Source: Thiococcus pfennigii
GTDB lineage: Bacteria > Pseudomonadota > Gammaproteobacteria > Chromatiales > Chromatiaceae
Assembly (NCBI RefSeq): GCF_016583835.1
Contig: NZ_NRRW01000014.1
Span: 1-64,000, forward strand
DNA: 64,000 nucleotides
Direction: 5' to 3'
Positions 1-9,355 of this stretch are shown piece by piece (the stretch's first letter is position 1; the number at the start of each line of letters is the position of its first letter). The position numbers and the translations under genes were made by a program. The notes below the pieces were generated by a model that was given only the letters and a program-made list of their open reading frames with translations, had not been told where the DNA came from and searched no databases.

Positions 1-140
1 TAGTCGTCGAACGGCGTCCCGCGCTGGCGTTTGGTCGCGGCGCGCTGACGCTTGCCGGCGAGGCGTCGCTCCTTCGCCGCGCGGGTCGGGCGGGTTGGCT
101 TGCGCGGAGTCGGGGCGCGGCCGGCGCGGCGGATCAGGGC
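1..140 (-). pseudogene. arfB: C-terminal remnant of peptidyl-tRNA hydrolase ArfB (YaeJ)
   Basis: Read on the minus strand, positions 140 to 3 encode a basic tail containing RKPTRPTRAAKERRLAGKRQ and ending ...GTPFDD followed by TA at the window edge, probably a stop codon. This looks like the lysine/arginine-rich C-terminal tail of ArfB, the release-factor-like hydrolase that rescues stalled ribosomes. The catalytic GGQ domain, about 100 residues, should lie at higher coordinates, but position 141 is the first base of an inverted-repeat element and no release-factor domain is readable beyond it. I therefore call it a 3' fragment cut by the element. The family call rests on the tail alone. Confidence 0.5.
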
Positions 141-282
141 CGTAGGTCGGGTTAGGCGCGCTGGCACGGCGGTCCGGACAAAACAAAGGATTGCGCGCGC
201 CGTAACCCGACAGGGGCCTCGGAGTGCGCCACGGTGTCGGCCGTCGGGTTACGCCCCCGCGGGGGGGCTAACCCGACCTACG
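141..282. repeat. MITE/REP-like element, copy A
   Basis: A 142-bp unit begins with CGTAGGTCGGGTTAG and ends with its inverse CTAACCCGACCTACG. Inside are AAACAAAGGATTGCGCGCGC and an inner inverted pair (GTAACCCGAC / GTCGGGTTAC). The reverse complement of the unit at 3988-4130 matches it over nearly its whole length. It has no coding capacity, so if mobile it must be moved in trans. The arfB remnant ends exactly at its left boundary. Confidence 0.8.
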
Positions 283-304
283 AGCCGCGGCGCCGTGCGA
301 GGGG

Positions 305-431
305 GCGGGGTTGGGCGCTCTGGCACGGCGATCCAAATAAAACAAAGGATTGCGCGCGCCGTAACCCGGCAGCGGCGTTACTCGGAGCCGCGTTGCCGGC
401 TTTCGGGTTACGGCGCGCGGGGCTAACCGGG
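305..431. repeat. MITE/REP-like element, copy B (degenerate ends)
   Basis: A second copy in the same orientation as copy A, starting about 22 bp after it. It keeps the core (GGCACGGCG, AACAAAGGATTGCGCGCGCC, GTAACCCGGC, then TTCGGGTTACGGCGCGCG), but its terminal repeats are eroded (GGGTTGGGCG at the left, GGCTAACCGG at the right). Confidence 0.7.
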
Positions 432-692
432 CCGCGTGCGCCGCGCGGTCATTGGCACGGCCGTGCGGGATGGGCCTCCGCGGCCGCCGTCTCGACCGCT
501 GCGAGAGGCGAGCATTCGCCTGAGCGCCAACCCAGTCGAGGATCGACCGCCAACCCTTCACCCTCAACGAAAAAGGCCGCAGAACGGATCAGCCCTGCAC
601 CCTCCAAGGCCGGCGCTGGACGCACGGGGGAAAACCCTGCAACATCGCCGCGATCGACGGCCACACCTCGGACCTGACAGGCGCATCGAGAC
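432..692. other. Non-coding stretch before the lipoprotein gene
   Basis: Together with the element copies this gives over 500 bases without an intact gene. From 432 to 692 I see no convincing frame, RNA or promoter. Short open frames in all phases have ordinary GC-driven composition and no recognisable motif. Confidence 0.5.
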
Positions 693-881
693 ATGAGCAG
701 AACGCCCAAGTTGCACCTCATCCTTCTCCTGGCATCGACCCTGCTCCTGTCGGGGTGTGCGAACCTGAACCGCACCGAGCAGCGCATGGTCTCCGGTGCG
801 GCCATCGGCGGGGTCGTCGCGGGACCGGTCGGCGCCGGCGTCGGCGCCGGCATCGGTTATGTCGTGGAGAGGTTCGATTGA
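693..881 (+). CDS. Small glycine-zipper lipoprotein
   Basis: A 62-residue protein with a short basic N-terminus, a hydrophobic stretch and the lipobox LLSGC, giving lipidation at Cys22 and anchoring in the envelope. The mature part carries small-residue repeats (GAAIGGVVAG, GAGVGAGIG) typical of glycine-zipper outer-membrane lipoproteins of the OsmB/SlyB kind. It stands alone, converging with nudB on the other strand. Its exact role cannot be read from sequence. No strong Shine-Dalgarno sequence is visible. Confidence 0.6.
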   Translation: MSRTPKLHLILLLASTLLLSGCANLNRTEQRMVSGAAIGGVVAGPVGAGVGAGIGYVVERFD

Positions 882-977
882 GGGACGGGATCGGCGCGCA
901 CCGGAGATCCCTTCGACCTGCCGATGGTACGCTGTGCGGAGCCCGCGCAGAGACGGCCGCGTCGAGCGGGGCGGACC

Positions 978-1517
978 TCAGGGCCGCGCGATGAGGCCGG
1001 CGACGACCTGAATGGCCAGACGATTGGTCCAGGAGCCAGTCGAGGCCGCGGCGCGCGCCGCCGGCAACCAACGATATTCGACGTGCTCTCGGGGCCGCAG
1101 CCGCACGATGCGCCGCTGCGCGAGCGGCAGTGCGAACCAGTGCTCGCAGTTGTAGTGCACACCGGGGGCGTAGCGGCTACGACGCCACCTGGGCGGGATC
1201 GCGAAGCGCTCGGTGTGGTCCAGGTCGATGAGCGCCGCCGGCGCCGAGATCCCGGTCTCCTCGCGGACCTCGCGGATCGCCGCCGCGCGCGGCGTCTCGC
1301 CGCGCATCAGGCTGCCGGTGACCGACTGCCAGAACCCCACCGGCCAGGTACGGCGCAGCAGCAGGAACTCGCCGGCCGCCGTGACGATGACGACCAGGAC
1401 GGACTCCGGGCGCTTGTAGTCGGCGACCGCCCCGCCCTCGGCCGCCGGGCCGGTGGGGAGCGGCCCTGGCTCCGGGGCCTCCTCGACGTCCGGCGCGCCG
1501 CCGTTCGGCTCAGGCAC
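978..1517 (-). CDS. nudB: Dihydroneopterin triphosphate diphosphatase (Nudix)
   Basis: Nudix hydrolase that removes pyrophosphate from dihydroneopterin triphosphate in folate synthesis. The Nudix box [20 protein letters not shown], followed by TGI, fits GX5EX7REUXEEXGU. The conserved fold starts at [12 protein letters not shown] near residue 34, so the protein has a Pro/Glu/Gly-rich N-terminal extension compared with the E. coli enzyme; no alternative start codon lies between. The start overlaps the aspS stop by 8 bases, so the two are translationally coupled. The same aspS-nudB order occurs in E. coli, which supports this assignment over a generic Nudix call. Confidence 0.8.
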   Translation of the reverse strand: MPEPNGGAPDVEEAPEPGPLPTGPAAEGGAVADYKRPESVLVVIVTAAGEFLLLRRTWPVGFWQSVTGSLMRGETPRAAAIREVREETGISAPAALIDLDHTERFAIPPRWRRSRYAPGVHYNCEHWFALPLAQRRIVRLRPREHVEYRWLPAARAAASTGSWTNRLAIQVVAGLIARP

Positions 1518-3288
1518 GCAGCTTGACCCGCAGCGACAGCTCGTTGAGCTGCACCGGGTCGACCGGGGACGGCGCCGAGGTCAGCGGGCAGGCCGCACTC
1601 TGCGTCTTCGGGAAGGCCATCACGTCGCGGATGGAGCTGGCGCCGGTCATCAGCATCACCAGCCGATCCAGACCGAAGGCGATGCCGCCATGGGGCGGAC
1701 AGCCGTACTTGAGGGCCTTGAGCAGGAAGCCGAAGCGGTCCTCAGCCTGCTCGTCGCTGATGTTCAGCAGGCGGAAGATGCGCCGCTGCACCGCCTCGCG
1801 GTGGATACGGATCGAGCCGCCGCCGATCTCGGTGCCGTTGAGCACCAGGTCGTAGGCGCGCGACTGACAGGCCCCCGGGGCCTCCTCGAGCAACCCGAGC
1901 TGGTCCTCCTTCGGCGCCGTGAACGGGTGGTGCAGGGCCATCCAGCGCCCGGTCTGGGCGTCGCGCTCGAACATCGGAAAGTCCACGACCCACAGCGGGT
2001 GCCAGCCCTCGGCCATCAGCCCGCGGTCCTGCCCGAGCTTGACGCGCAGCGCGCCGAGGGCCTCGTTGACGACGCTCGCCTGGTCGGCGCCGAAGAAGAT
2101 CAGGTCGCCGTCGACGGCGCCGGTGCGGGCCATGATGCCCTCGACCGCGGCATCCGGCAGGAACTTGAGGATCGGCGACTGCAACCCGTCGCGCCCCTTG
2201 CCCGCCCAGTCGTTCACCTTGATGTAGGCGAGCCCCTTGGCCCCGTAGATGCCGACCAGCTTGGTGTAGTCGTCGATCTCCTTGCGGGTCAGCTCGCCGC
2301 CGCGCGGCAGGCGCAGCGCCGCGACGCGCCCCTCGGGGTCCTGCGCCGGGCCGGCGAAGACCTTGAAGTCGACGTCGCGCACCAGATCGGCGATGTCGAC
2401 CAGCTCCAGCGGCACGCGCAGGTCCGGGCGGTCCGAGCCGTAGCGGCGCATCGCCTCGGCATAGGTCAGGCGCGGCAGCGGGTCGGGCAGCTCGACGTCG
2501 AGGATGGCGCGAAAGAGGGCGCGCATCATCTCCTCCATCAGCCCCATCAGCTCGTCCTCGGTCATGAAGGAGACCTCGATGTCGAGCTGGGTGAATTCGG
2601 GCTGGCGGTCGGCGCGCAGGTCCTCGTCGCGGAAACAGCGGGCGACCTGGTAGTAGCGATCGAGACCCGACATCATCAGCAGCTGCTTGAAGAGCTGCGG
2701 CGACTGCGGCAGGGCGTAGAACTCGCCCGGGTGGACGCGGCTCGGCACCAGGTAGTCGCGGGCGCCCTCGGGCGTGGACTTGGTCAGGATCGGCGTCTCG
2801 ATGTCGAGGAAGCCGTGGCCGTCGAGAAAGCCGCGCAGGACCTGGGTGACGCGACTGCGCAGGCGCAGCCGCTGCTGCATCTCGGGGCGGCGAAGGTCCA
2901 GATAACGGTAGCGCAGGCGCAGCTCCTCGGAGACCTCGACGCCGTGCTCGTCGAGCTGCATCGGCGGGGTCTCGGCGGCGTTGAGGACCGTGAGCTCCGT
3001 CCCGAGCACCTCGACCTCGCCGGTCGCGAGGTCCTCGTTCTCGGTGCCGGCCGGGCGGCGACGCACGCGCCCGACGACGCGCAGCACGTACTCGCTGCGC
3101 ACCTGCTCGGCGGTCGCGAAGACCTCGGCGCGGTCCGGATCGAAAACGACCTGCACGAGCCCCTCGCGATCGCGCAGATCGACGAAGATCACGCCGCCGT
3201 GGTCACGGCGCCGGTGCACCCACCCGCACAGGACCACCTCCTGATCGACCTGTTCGCCCCTCAATTGCCCGCAATAGTGACTGCGCAT
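1510..3288 (-). CDS. aspS: Aspartate--tRNA(Asp/Asn) ligase
   Basis: Class IIb aminoacyl-tRNA synthetase of 592 residues, the bacterial length. An N-terminal OB-fold anticodon domain opens with MRSHYCGQL. The catalytic core has motif 2 ([19 protein letters not shown]) and motif 3 ([13 protein letters not shown]), with the bacterial GAD insertion between them. The anticodon-binding segment reads [11 protein letters not shown]. From family knowledge, His at this place, as in the Pseudomonas enzyme, goes with a non-discriminating AspRS that also charges tRNA(Asn), needing GatCAB to complete Asn-tRNA. The specificity is inference. First gene of a two-gene unit with nudB. Confidence 0.95.
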   Translation of the reverse strand: MRSHYCGQLRGEQVDQEVVLCGWVHRRRDHGGVIFVDLRDREGLVQVVFDPDRAEVFATAEQVRSEYVLRVVGRVRRRPAGTENEDLATGEVEVLGTELTVLNAAETPPMQLDEHGVEVSEELRLRYRYLDLRRPEMQQRLRLRSRVTQVLRGFLDGHGFLDIETPILTKSTPEGARDYLVPSRVHPGEFYALPQSPQLFKQLLMMSGLDRYYQVARCFRDEDLRADRQPEFTQLDIEVSFMTEDELMGLMEEMMRALFRAILDVELPDPLPRLTYAEAMRRYGSDRPDLRVPLELVDIADLVRDVDFKVFAGPAQDPEGRVAALRLPRGGELTRKEIDDYTKLVGIYGAKGLAYIKVNDWAGKGRDGLQSPILKFLPDAAVEGIMARTGAVDGDLIFFGADQASVVNEALGALRVKLGQDRGLMAEGWHPLWVVDFPMFERDAQTGRWMALHHPFTAPKEDQLGLLEEAPGACQSRAYDLVLNGTEIGGGSIRIHREAVQRRIFRLLNISDEQAEDRFGFLLKALKYGCPPHGGIAFGLDRLVMLMTGASSIRDVMAFPKTQSAACPLTSAPSPVDPVQLNELSLRVKLRA

Positions 3289-3308
3289 GGTCTCCGCCCG
3301 CCCGTTTC

Positions 3309-3343
3309 AAAATGGAGCGGCCACGGCATCCGCCGTGGCCGCT
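3309..3343 (-). terminator. Intrinsic terminator between fmdB-like gene and aspS
   Basis: A perfect 12-bp stem (AGCGGCCACGGC / GCCGTGGCCGCT, positions 3316-3327 and 3332-3343) with a 4-base loop. On the minus strand it is followed by CCATTTTG. It lies between the upstream zinc-ribbon gene and aspS, so it probably ends that transcript or attenuates read-through. Confidence 0.55.
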
Positions 3344-3423
3344 GCAAAACGATTTACGATACCGACGCCCAGCCGGGCAGGCAAGCGGGGGCGACGGCCC
3401 CGACTGGCCCGCCTCGGCGCGCC

Positions 3424-3750
3424 TCAGCCGGAGGCAGCCGGCGAGGCGGCGGCCGGCTTCGCATCGGCCGTCTTGGCGGCGTCTTTCTTCTCGCCGCCCG
3501 CCTTCTTCTCGGACGCCTTCGCCGCGTCCGCGGGCTTCTCGCCGCTGTCGTGGAGATTCTTGCGATTGGCGTTCTTGAAGTCCGTCTCGTACCAACCGCC
3601 ACCCTTGAGGCGGAAGCCGGCCGCCGAGATCTTCTTCTTCAGCGTCGCCTGACCGCAGGCCGGGCAGTCCGTCAACGGCGGGTCGCTGATCTTCTGCAAG
3701 GCCTCGAGCTCGTGACCACAGGACTCGCACCTGTATTCGTAAAAGGGCAT
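3424..3750 (-). CDS. FmdB-family zinc ribbon protein
   Basis: A 108-residue protein starting MPFYEYRCESCGHELE and carrying two CxxC pairs (CESC, CPAC), the zinc ribbon of the FmdB regulatory-protein family. The C-terminal half is low-complexity, rich in Ala, Lys and Glu, and probably disordered. The start at 3750 is set by the family N-terminus and by AGAGGT just upstream; longer readings add nothing conserved. In gammaproteobacteria this family commonly sits directly upstream of aspS, as here. No biochemical role is established. Confidence 0.85.
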   Translation of the reverse strand: MPFYEYRCESCGHELEALQKISDPPLTDCPACGQATLKKKISAAGFRLKGGGWYETDFKNANRKNLHDSGEKPADAAKASEKKAGGEKKDAAKTADAKPAAASPAASG

Positions 3751-3886
3751 TTGGGCACCTCTGACAGCGCACTTGATAAGGGAGAGACGGCGGCGAATTA
3801 TGCGACAGCGCGGGGAATTTTCAAGTAACGCACACCATATCGCATGCAAATCCGATGCCCCATCGGACGCGCAAAGGCCCCGCGCA

Positions 3887-3987
3887 CTGCCGGATCCCGA
3901 GGCAAGCAGGCAAGGCCGGGCGGGCGCCCCGAACACGCATGCAAGCGTGGCGGCACGCCCGCATGCTCGTTAAGCGAAGTCGCGCAG
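3887..3987. repeat. 101-bp direct repeat, copy 1
   Basis: Positions 3887-3987 repeat at 4131-4231 (offset 244) with one difference seen by eye (T at 3970, C at 4214). Copy 1 contains an orphan duplicate of the last five codons and stop of the radical SAM gene: on the minus strand it reads LRDFA then TAA. The copies directly flank an inverted-repeat element. Confidence 0.9.
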
Positions 3988-4130
3988 CGCCGTAGGTCGG
4001 GTTAGCCCTTCGGGGCCTAACCCGACAGCCGGCAACGCGGCTCCGAGCAAGGCCGCCGTCGGGTTACGGCGCGCGCAATCCTTTGTTTTCCTGGACCGCC
4101 GTGCCGGCGCGCCTAACCCGACCTACGGGC
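3988..4130. repeat. MITE/REP-like element, copy C
   Basis: A 143-bp unit in inverse orientation to copies A and B, starting GCCGTAGGTCGGGTTAG and ending CTAACCCGACCTACGGG. It contains the same core (GCGCGCGCAATCCTTTGTTT). An internal short hairpin, GTTAGCCCTTCGGGGCCTAAC, lies next to the left terminus. It is framed on both sides by the 101-bp direct repeat. Confidence 0.85.
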
Positions 4131-4213
4131 CTGCCGGATCCCGAGGCAAGCAGGCAAGGCCGGGCGGGCGCCCCGAACACGCATGCAAGCGTGGCGGCAC
4201 GCCCGCATGCTCG

Positions 4214-4231
<18 letters not shown>
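4131..4231. repeat. 101-bp direct repeat, copy 2
   Basis: Second copy of the 3887-3987 unit. Its right end covers the true 3' end of the radical SAM gene (stop TAG at 4214-4216), so this is the copy attached to the functional gene. Confidence 0.9.
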
Positions 4232-5308
<1,077 letters not shown>

Positions 5309-5417
5309 GAACGCCTCCCCCCCGGCGAACACCGGAGACAAACGCAGCCACCGCTGTCTACAAGTGTGGGATACGGGACGTCGATTGCAACTCGCCGTCG
5401 CCGGCACCATCCCGACC

Positions 5418-5423
5418 TATACT
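5418..5423 (+). promoter_or_regulatory. Candidate -10 box for the Memo/AMMECR1 operon
   Basis: TATACT lies about 48 bases before the Memo start, in the divergent gap. No good -35 hexamer is seen at standard spacing. Confidence 0.35.
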
Positions 5424-5470
5424 GTAATCAGCGCGAGGCGAGGCCTCGCCCAGATGCGGAGAGCAACACC

Positions 5471-6262
5471 ATGTCAATGGTACGACCGGCCGCCGTGGCG
5501 GGTCGCTTCTATCCCGGCGATCCGCGCGAACTCAAGCGCGTGGTGGACGACTACCTGACCGAGGCGATGCCGCAGACGCAGGCACCGCCGCCGAAGGCCC
5601 TGATCGTGCCCCACGCCGGCTACATCTACTCGGGCGCCATCGCGGCCGAGGCGTATGCCTCGCTCGCGGCGGCGCGCGCGACCATCTCCCGGGTCGTCCT
5701 CCTCGGCCCGGCCCACCGCGTCTTCGTCCGCGGGTTGGCGGCGAGCGGTGCCGAACGCTTCGAGACCCCCCTCGGCGCGGTGCCCCTCGACCGGGCCGCG
5801 ATCGACCGCGCCCTGACCCTGCCCCAGGTCACGATCATGGACGCGGCCCACGCCGAGGAGCACAGCCTGGAGGTCCAACTGCCGTTCCTCCAAGAGGTGC
5901 TCGCGGCCTTCACGCTGGTGCCCTTCGTCGTCGGCGATGCGAGCCCCGAGGAGGTCGCCGAGGTCCTCGAGCTGCTCTGGGGCGGCCCCGAGACCCTGAT
6001 CGTCGTGAGTTCCGATCTCAGCCACTACCACGACTATGGCACCGCGCGGCGCCTCGACACCGCGACCTCGCACGCGATCGAGACGCTGCATCCGGAGGAC
6101 ATCGGCGAGGAACAGGCCTGCGGCCGCCAACCGGTCAACGGCCTCCTCGAGGTCGCCCGCCGGCGGGGGCTGCGGGCCGAGACGCTCGACCTGCGCAACT
6201 CGGGCGACACGGCTGGCCCGCGCGACCAGGTCGTCGGATACGGCGCCTATGTCTTCCATTGA
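5471..6262 (+). CDS. amrB: AmmeMemoRadiSam system protein B (Memo family)
   Basis: A 263-residue Memo-like protein. Memo proteins resemble extradiol dioxygenases; human Memo has been reported to bind copper and reduce oxygen. Candidate metal-site residues are His48 (IVPHAGYIYSG) and His82 (LLGPAHRVF), followed by EHSLEVQLPFL and the conserved HY pair in SSDLSHYHDY. The start MSMVRPAAVAGRFYPG matches the family N-terminus. It overlaps the AMMECR1 gene by 14 bases, so the two are co-translated. Function in bacteria is not settled. Confidence 0.9.
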   Translation: MSMVRPAAVAGRFYPGDPRELKRVVDDYLTEAMPQTQAPPPKALIVPHAGYIYSGAIAAEAYASLAAARATISRVVLLGPAHRVFVRGLAASGAERFETPLGAVPLDRAAIDRALTLPQVTIMDAAHAEEHSLEVQLPFLQEVLAAFTLVPFVVGDASPEEVAEVLELLWGGPETLIVVSSDLSHYHDYGTARRLDTATSHAIETLHPEDIGEEQACGRQPVNGLLEVARRRGLRAETLDLRNSGDTAGPRDQVVGYGAYVFH

Positions 6263-6893
6263 TCGGCCGGGCATCCCCGGCCCCGCCGGGGATGCCTACG
6301 CGGCCGCCGACCGCCGCCTCCTGCTCGGGCTCGCGGCCCGCTCGATCGCCCACGGACTCGACCGGCGCGTCCCGCTCGTGCCCGACCCGCGCGACTATCC
6401 GAGCGCGCTGCGGGCGGCACGCGCGACCTTCGTGACGCTCGAGATCGGCACCGCGCTGCGCGGCTGCATCGGCGCCCTGGTCGCCCGCCGTCCGCTCGTC
6501 GAGGACACCGCCCGCAACGCCTTCGCGGCCGCCTTCGAGGACCCCCGCTTCCCGCCGCTCGCGGCGGGCGAACTGCACCGGCTCAGCATCCAGGTCTCGG
6601 TGCTGAGCCCGCCCGAGGCCCTGCCCTGCACCTCGCGGGCCGACCTCCTCGCGCAACTGCGCCCCGGCCTCGACGGCCTGATCCTCGAGGAGCGCGGACA
6701 GCGCGCGACCTTCCTGCCCTCGGTCTGGGAGCAGCTCCCAGACCCGGGCGAGTTCCTCGCGCACCTCTGCCGCAAGGCCGGTCTGCCGAGCACTCACTGG
6801 TCGGGCAGCCTCGCGGTCTCGCGCTACACGACCGAGTCCTTCGCGGCCCCCGCCGCCGAGTTGCTCGAAGACAACCACGGGCAGTTGGAGTAG
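6249..6893 (+). CDS. amrA: AmmeMemoRadiSam system protein A (AMMECR1 domain)
   Basis: A 214-residue AMMECR1-domain protein with the hallmark LRGCIG at residues 70-75, then a typical FEDPRFPPL segment and a WEQLPDP...FLAHLCRKAGL C-terminal part. The conserved Cys72 suggests a catalytic or ligand-binding role, but no activity is known. The start lies inside the Memo reading frame (14-base overlap). A GC-rich inverted repeat (GGCATCCCCGG / CCGGGGATGCC) lies within the first codons and could affect initiation. Part of the three-gene AmmeMemoRadiSam set with the divergent radical SAM gene. Confidence 0.9.
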   Translation: MSSIDRPGIPGPAGDAYAAADRRLLLGLAARSIAHGLDRRVPLVPDPRDYPSALRAARATFVTLEIGTALRGCIGALVARRPLVEDTARNAFAAAFEDPRFPPLAAGELHRLSIQVSVLSPPEALPCTSRADLLAQLRPGLDGLILEERGQRATFLPSVWEQLPDPGEFLAHLCRKAGLPSTHWSGSLAVSRYTTESFAAPAAELLEDNHGQLE

Positions 6894-6919
6894 GCTGTCC
6901 CCATCGTCGGACCCGCCCC

Positions 6920-9355
6920 ATGCCCGTCACGCCGCTCTCCCCGAACGCTCTCTATCGCCGCTGCGATCCCGACCAACTCGGCTTCGCGACCACCGCCGAG
7001 CTCGAGGCCGGCGACGCCCTGATCCCCCAGGAGCGCGCGCGACACACGATCGAGTTCGGCATCGGCATCCGCCACTCGGGCTACAACCTGTTCGCCCTCG
7101 GCCCGTCGGGGACCGGCAAGCTCGCCCTGATCCGCCGCACCCTCGAGGAACGGGCCACCGCCGAGCCCGTGCCGTCCGACTGGTGCTACGTCTTCAACTT
7201 CGCCAACGCCCACCGGCCGCGTGCCCTGCGCCTGCCGCCAGGCCGCGGCAACACCCTGCGGCGCGACATGGAGCAGCTCGTCACCGACCTGCATCGCGCC
7301 ATCCCGGGCGTCTTCGAGAGCGACGAGTACCGCACGCGCTCTCAGGCCCTCGAGGAGGAACTCGAGGAACGCCAGGAACAGGCGATGGGTGCGCTCCGCG
7401 AGATGGCCAAGGAGAAGGATGTCGTCCTGCTCCAGACGCCGACCGGCTTCACGCTGGCGCCGATCCGCAACGGCAAGCCGCTCGGCCCCGAAGAGTTCCA
7501 CGCCCTGCCGAAGAAGGAGCAGACCCGCATCGAGGCCGACATCGACGCCCTCCAGGCGGAGATGCGCAAGGTCATGCACCAGATGCCGGTCTGGAAGAAG
7601 CGATCCGACGAGCAGATCGAGGAACTCAACCGCGAGATGGCCGGCGGCGCCGTCCGCTCGCTGATCGAGACGCTCGGCGAACGGTACCAGGACCTGCCGG
7701 CCGTCGTGGCCTATCTCGACGAGGTCCAGGCCGACGTCGTCGAACACTTCCGACAATTCCTGCCGACGCAGGATAAACAGCCGCCGTTCCTCGCCGGCTG
7801 GACGCCACCGAACGGCGACGGCCCGCCCTGGCACCACCGCTACCGGATCAACGTGCTGCTCGGCCACGATCAGAACGGCGGTGCACCCGTCGTCTACGCC
7901 GACCTACCGGCCCATCACCAGCTGGTCGGGCGCATCGAGCACCGCGCCCACCTCGGGGCGCTGGAGACCGACTTCACGATGATCCGCGCCGGTGCCCTGC
8001 ACGAGGCCAACGGCGGCTACCTGATCCTCGATGCGCTGAAGCTGCTGCTCCAGCCCTTCGCCTGGGAGACCCTCAAGCGGCTCCTCCAGGCCGGCGAGAT
8101 CCGCATCGAGTCGCTCGCCCAGATCACCAGCCTGATCAGCACCCTGTCGCTCGAGCCCGAGCCGATCCCGCTCGATGTGAAGGTCGTGATGCTCGGCGAG
8201 CGCCACATCTACTACCTCCTCTGCCAACTCGACCCCGAGTTCCGCGAGCTCTTCAAGGTCGCCGTCGATTTCGACGACGAACTGGTGCGCGACCCGGCCA
8301 GCGCCCTCGGCTACGCCCGCTTCGTCGCCGCCGAGGTGCACCGCGCGGCGCTGCGTCCGTTCGAGGCCGCGGCGGTCGCGCACGTCGTCGAGCACGGCGC
8401 CCGGCTCGTCGACGACAACGAGCGCCTCACCAGCCACATGCGCTCGATCGGCGACCTGCTGCGCGAGGCCGACTACTGGGCCGGCGCGAGCGATCACGCG
8501 CTCGTCACCGCCGCCGACGTCGAGCAGGCCATCAGGGCCCGCATCGAGCGCGCCGATCGCATCGCCCGCCGCCTGCGCGAGGAGACGACGCGCGGCACCA
8601 TCCTGATCGATACCGACGGCGAACGGATCGGGCAGGTCAACGGGCTGGCCGTCATGGCGCTCGGCGACTTCGCCTTCGGCCACCCCAGCCGGATCACGGC
8701 CCGCGTGCGCCTGGGCAAGGGCGAGGTGATCGACATCGAGCGCGAGGTCAAGCTCGGCGGCCCGCTGCACACGAAGGGGGTGCTGATCCTCCAGGGCTTC
8801 ATCGCCGGACGCTATGCCCTCGAACACCCGCTGTCGCTCTCGGCCAGCCTGGTCTTCGAACAGACCTACGGCGGCGTCGACGGCGACAGCGCCTCCTCGG
8901 CCGAGCTCTACGCCCTGCTCTCGGCCCTCGCCGAGCTGCCGATCTGCCAGTCGCTGGCCGTCACCGGCTCGGTCAACCAGCGCGGCGAGATCCAGGCGAT
9001 CGGCGGGGTCAACGAGAAGATCGAGGGCTTCTACGACACCTGCGCCGCGCGCGGCCCCGTCACCGGCCAGGGGGTCCTGATCCCGGCGGCGAACGTCAAG
9101 CACCTGATGCTGCGCGCCGACGTGCGCGAGGCGGCCGCCGCCGGCCGCTTCGCCATCTACCCGGTCACGACCGTCGACGAGGGGATCGAGCTCCTCACCG
9201 GGATGCCGGCCGGCACGCGCGGCGCGGATGGGCGCTGGTCGCCGGGGAGCGTCAACGCGCGGGTCGAGGCACGGCTGGTCGGATTCTCCGAGCGGCTGCG
9301 CGCGCTGCGCGGCGGCGACACCCAAGCGCCACCGACCGCCGAGCCGCCGCGATGA
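6920..9355 (+). CDS. Lon-like ATP-dependent protease (LonB/YcbZ type)
   Basis: An 811-residue cytoplasmic AAA+ protease. Walker A GPSGTGK is at residues 61-67. A charged helical insertion (about 130-270) contains EELEERQEQ and is probably coiled-coil. The S16 protease domain has catalytic Ser657 in GDSASSAE and Lys700 in GGVNEKIEG, an intact Ser-Lys dyad. It lacks the N-terminal Lon substrate domain, so it belongs to the COG1067-type Lon homologues rather than housekeeping Lon. It starts 26 bases after the AMMECR1 gene and overlaps the next gene by ATGA, so it is probably in one operon with both. Confidence 0.9.
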   Translation: MPVTPLSPNALYRRCDPDQLGFATTAELEAGDALIPQERARHTIEFGIGIRHSGYNLFALGPSGTGKLALIRRTLEERATAEPVPSDWCYVFNFANAHRPRALRLPPGRGNTLRRDMEQLVTDLHRAIPGVFESDEYRTRSQALEEELEERQEQAMGALREMAKEKDVVLLQTPTGFTLAPIRNGKPLGPEEFHALPKKEQTRIEADIDALQAEMRKVMHQMPVWKKRSDEQIEELNREMAGGAVRSLIETLGERYQDLPAVVAYLDEVQADVVEHFRQFLPTQDKQPPFLAGWTPPNGDGPPWHHRYRINVLLGHDQNGGAPVVYADLPAHHQLVGRIEHRAHLGALETDFTMIRAGALHEANGGYLILDALKLLLQPFAWETLKRLLQAGEIRIESLAQITSLISTLSLEPEPIPLDVKVVMLGERHIYYLLCQLDPEFRELFKVAVDFDDELVRDPASALGYARFVAAEVHRAALRPFEAAAVAHVVEHGARLVDDNERLTSHMRSIGDLLREADYWAGASDHALVTAADVEQAIRARIERADRIARRLREETTRGTILIDTDGERIGQVNGLAVMALGDFAFGHPSRITARVRLGKGEVIDIEREVKLGGPLHTKGVLILQGFIAGRYALEHPLSLSASLVFEQTYGGVDGDSASSAELYALLSALAELPICQSLAVTGSVNQRGEIQAIGGVNEKIEGFYDTCAARGPVTGQGVLIPAANVKHLMLRADVREAAAAGRFAIYPVTTVDEGIELLTGMPAGTRGADGRWSPGSVNARVEARLVGFSERLRALRGGDTQAPPTAEPPR

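Noticed and set aside
1453-3828. Very long open frame opposite aspS (about 790 codons)
   Set aside because: It is antisense to a clear aspartyl-tRNA synthetase, has Arg/Gln/Val-rich low-complexity sequence and no motifs; high GC removes stop codons in this phase.
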